A stretch of 64,000 bases of DNA, taken from assembly GCF_965200405.1 (NCBI RefSeq), contig NZ_OZ241356.1, positions 1,054,001 to 1,118,000 of the forward strand. Direction: 5' to 3'. A program made the translations under genes and the position numbers. Of the stretch, positions 63,192-64,000 are shown piece after piece. Each line of letters opens with the position of its first letter. The first letter of the stretch is position 1. This stretch comes from Glacieibacterium sp965200405. GTDB taxonomy: Bacteria > Pseudomonadota > Alphaproteobacteria > Sphingomonadales > Sphingomonadaceae. The notes under the pieces were generated by a model. That model was not told the origin of the DNA, ran no database searches, and saw only the letters and a program-made list of their open reading frames with translations.

Positions 63192-64000
63192 TGGAGGCGG
63201 CGCGCTCGACCAACCCGGTGCTCGACGCGCTGCTCGCGGCGGCGTTCGCGCTGCACGAGAACACCATGGACCTGGGGCTGGCGCGGCTCGAGCGGCTGCT
63301 GGCGCGGCTCGGCAATCCGCACACCAAGCTGCCGCCGGTGTTCCATATCGCCGGGACCAACGGCAAGGGCTCGACCGCGGCGTTCCTGCGCGCCTGCCTG
63401 GAGGCGTCGGGCAAGCGCGTCCACAGCTATACCTCGCCGCATCTGATCCGCTTCAACGAGCGCATCCGGCTGGCCGGCAGCATCGTCGACGACGACACGC
63501 TGATCGGGCTGCTGTCCGACGTGCTGGCGGTCAACGGCGGCGGGCGCATCACCTTCTTCGAGCTGACCACGGCGGTCGCAATGCTGGCCTTTGCGCGGAC
63601 GCCGGCGGACGCCTGCATCATCGAGGTCGGGCTGGGCGGGCGGCTGGACGCGACCAACGTCGTCACCCCGGTGATCGGCGGCATCGCGCAGCTCGGCCTC
63701 GACCACCAGGCGTGGCTCGGCAATACCATCCTTGAAATCGCACAGGAAAAGGCCGGGATCGCCAAGCGCGGCGTGCCGCTGGTGCTGTCGCGCTATCCGC
63801 GCCAGGTGACGACGCGCATTGCCGAAGTCGCGGGCGTTGCCGGGGCCAAGCTGATCGTCCGCGGCGAGGAATGGGACGCGGCGCCGTATGAAGGCCAGCT
63901 GCATTACCGCGACCATATGGGCAAGGTAGCGCTGCCGCTGCCCCGCCTAGTCGGGGCTCACCAACTCGACAATGCGGCGCTGGCGGTGGCGATGCTGCGG
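63191..64000 (+). CDS. folC: Folylpolyglutamate/dihydrofolate synthase (3' end outside window)
   Basis: The first 270 residues are visible; the gene runs off the right edge. P-loop HIAGTNGKGSTAAFLRACLE, HSYTSPHLIRFNERIRL, FELTTAVAMLAF, VGLGGRLDATNVV and the carbamylated-Lys region IAQEKAGIAKRGVPLV identify a Mur-ligase-fold FolC. Adds glutamate to dihydropteroate and folates. Its ATG shares one base with the accD stop, ending the visible string of overlapping genes. Confidence 0.95.
   Translation, partial: MEAARSTNPVLDALLAAAFALHENTMDLGLARLERLLARLGNPHTKLPPVFHIAGTNGKGSTAAFLRACLEASGKRVHSYTSPHLIRFNERIRLAGSIVDDDTLIGLLSDVLAVNGGGRITFFELTTAVAMLAFARTPADACIIEVGLGGRLDATNVVTPVIGGIAQLGLDHQAWLGNTILEIAQEKAGIAKRGVPLVLSRYPRQVTTRIAEVAGVAGAKLIVRGEEWDAAPYEGQLHYRDHMGKVALPLPRLVGAHQLDNAALAVAMLR

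Overview
The window is high-GC, densely coded bacterial DNA from an alphaproteobacterium, most likely of the order Sphingomonadales. Reasons: an ALAS-type hemA, a hemC-hemD-mitofilin-like cluster divergent from tsaD, a lapA-pyrF-trpFBA-accD-folC string, a PEPxxWA-CTERM protein, MucR- and DUF1674-type proteins, and sphingomonad-style TonB/PepSY iron-uptake genes. Genus cannot be decided from the sequence alone. I found no tRNA, rRNA, CRISPR array, prophage or intact insertion sequence.

Layout. 0-4.7 kb: end of a glutathione S-transferase-like gene, an exported M28 peptidase, a DUF1499 membrane protein, a cupin and dapE. 4.7-12.2 kb: carbohydrate genes, namely an operon (38-codon leader ORF, dgoK, dgoA, GH2 glycosidase) divergent from an SMP-30 lactonase, a PuuD-N-like membrane protein and a GH1-like glycosidase. 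The set fits DeLey-Doudoroff galactose/galactonate use, although the dehydrogenase and dehydratase are not in the window. 12.2-12.56 kb: a small hydrophobic ORF with a near-perfect Shine-Dalgarno sequence and several hairpins sharing the loop CTAGCA; this is the best candidate here for an undescribed element. 12.56-18.5 kb: folE, mvaB, two small disordered proteins, acs, a small protein, hemA and a cytochrome c. 18.6-23.3 kb: hemC-hemD-mic60-like, divergent from tsaD-gpsA.

23.5-28 kb is an iron-uptake operon (TonB receptor, DUF3649-like, PepSY and DUF3325-like membrane proteins) preceded by two Fur-box-like direct repeats. 28-35.7 kb is mostly housekeeping: a DUF1674/SDHAF4-like protein, an SDR, rsmB, a PEP-CTERM protein, rpe, a heparinase II/III-like protein, purH and a small unknown ORF. 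35.8-46.4 kb is an accessory catabolic island: exported amidohydrolase, MFS carrier, crotonase lacking both hydratase glutamates, CaiB-type CoA transferase, FAH-fold protein resembling XylX, semialdehyde dehydrogenase, Fe-type alcohol dehydrogenase and two GntR/FCD regulators. Four copies of an ATCATAT-N3-ATAYGAT-like operator lie in front of its transcription units.

46.4-47.05 kb is an apparently gene-free, more AT-rich stretch with palindromes. It is followed by a cysteine-less MucR regulator, an NRAMP manganese transporter, and a MarR-NodT-EmrA-EmrB multidrug efflux operon. The end of the window holds a DUF885 metallopeptidase-like protein, a flavin reductase, a polysaccharide flippase, and a tightly overlapping cinA-N/lapA/pyrF/trpF/trpB/trpA/accD/folC string that runs off the right edge. 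Long inverted repeats occupy several gene junctions (10.1, 23.3, 55.5 and 57.8 kb).
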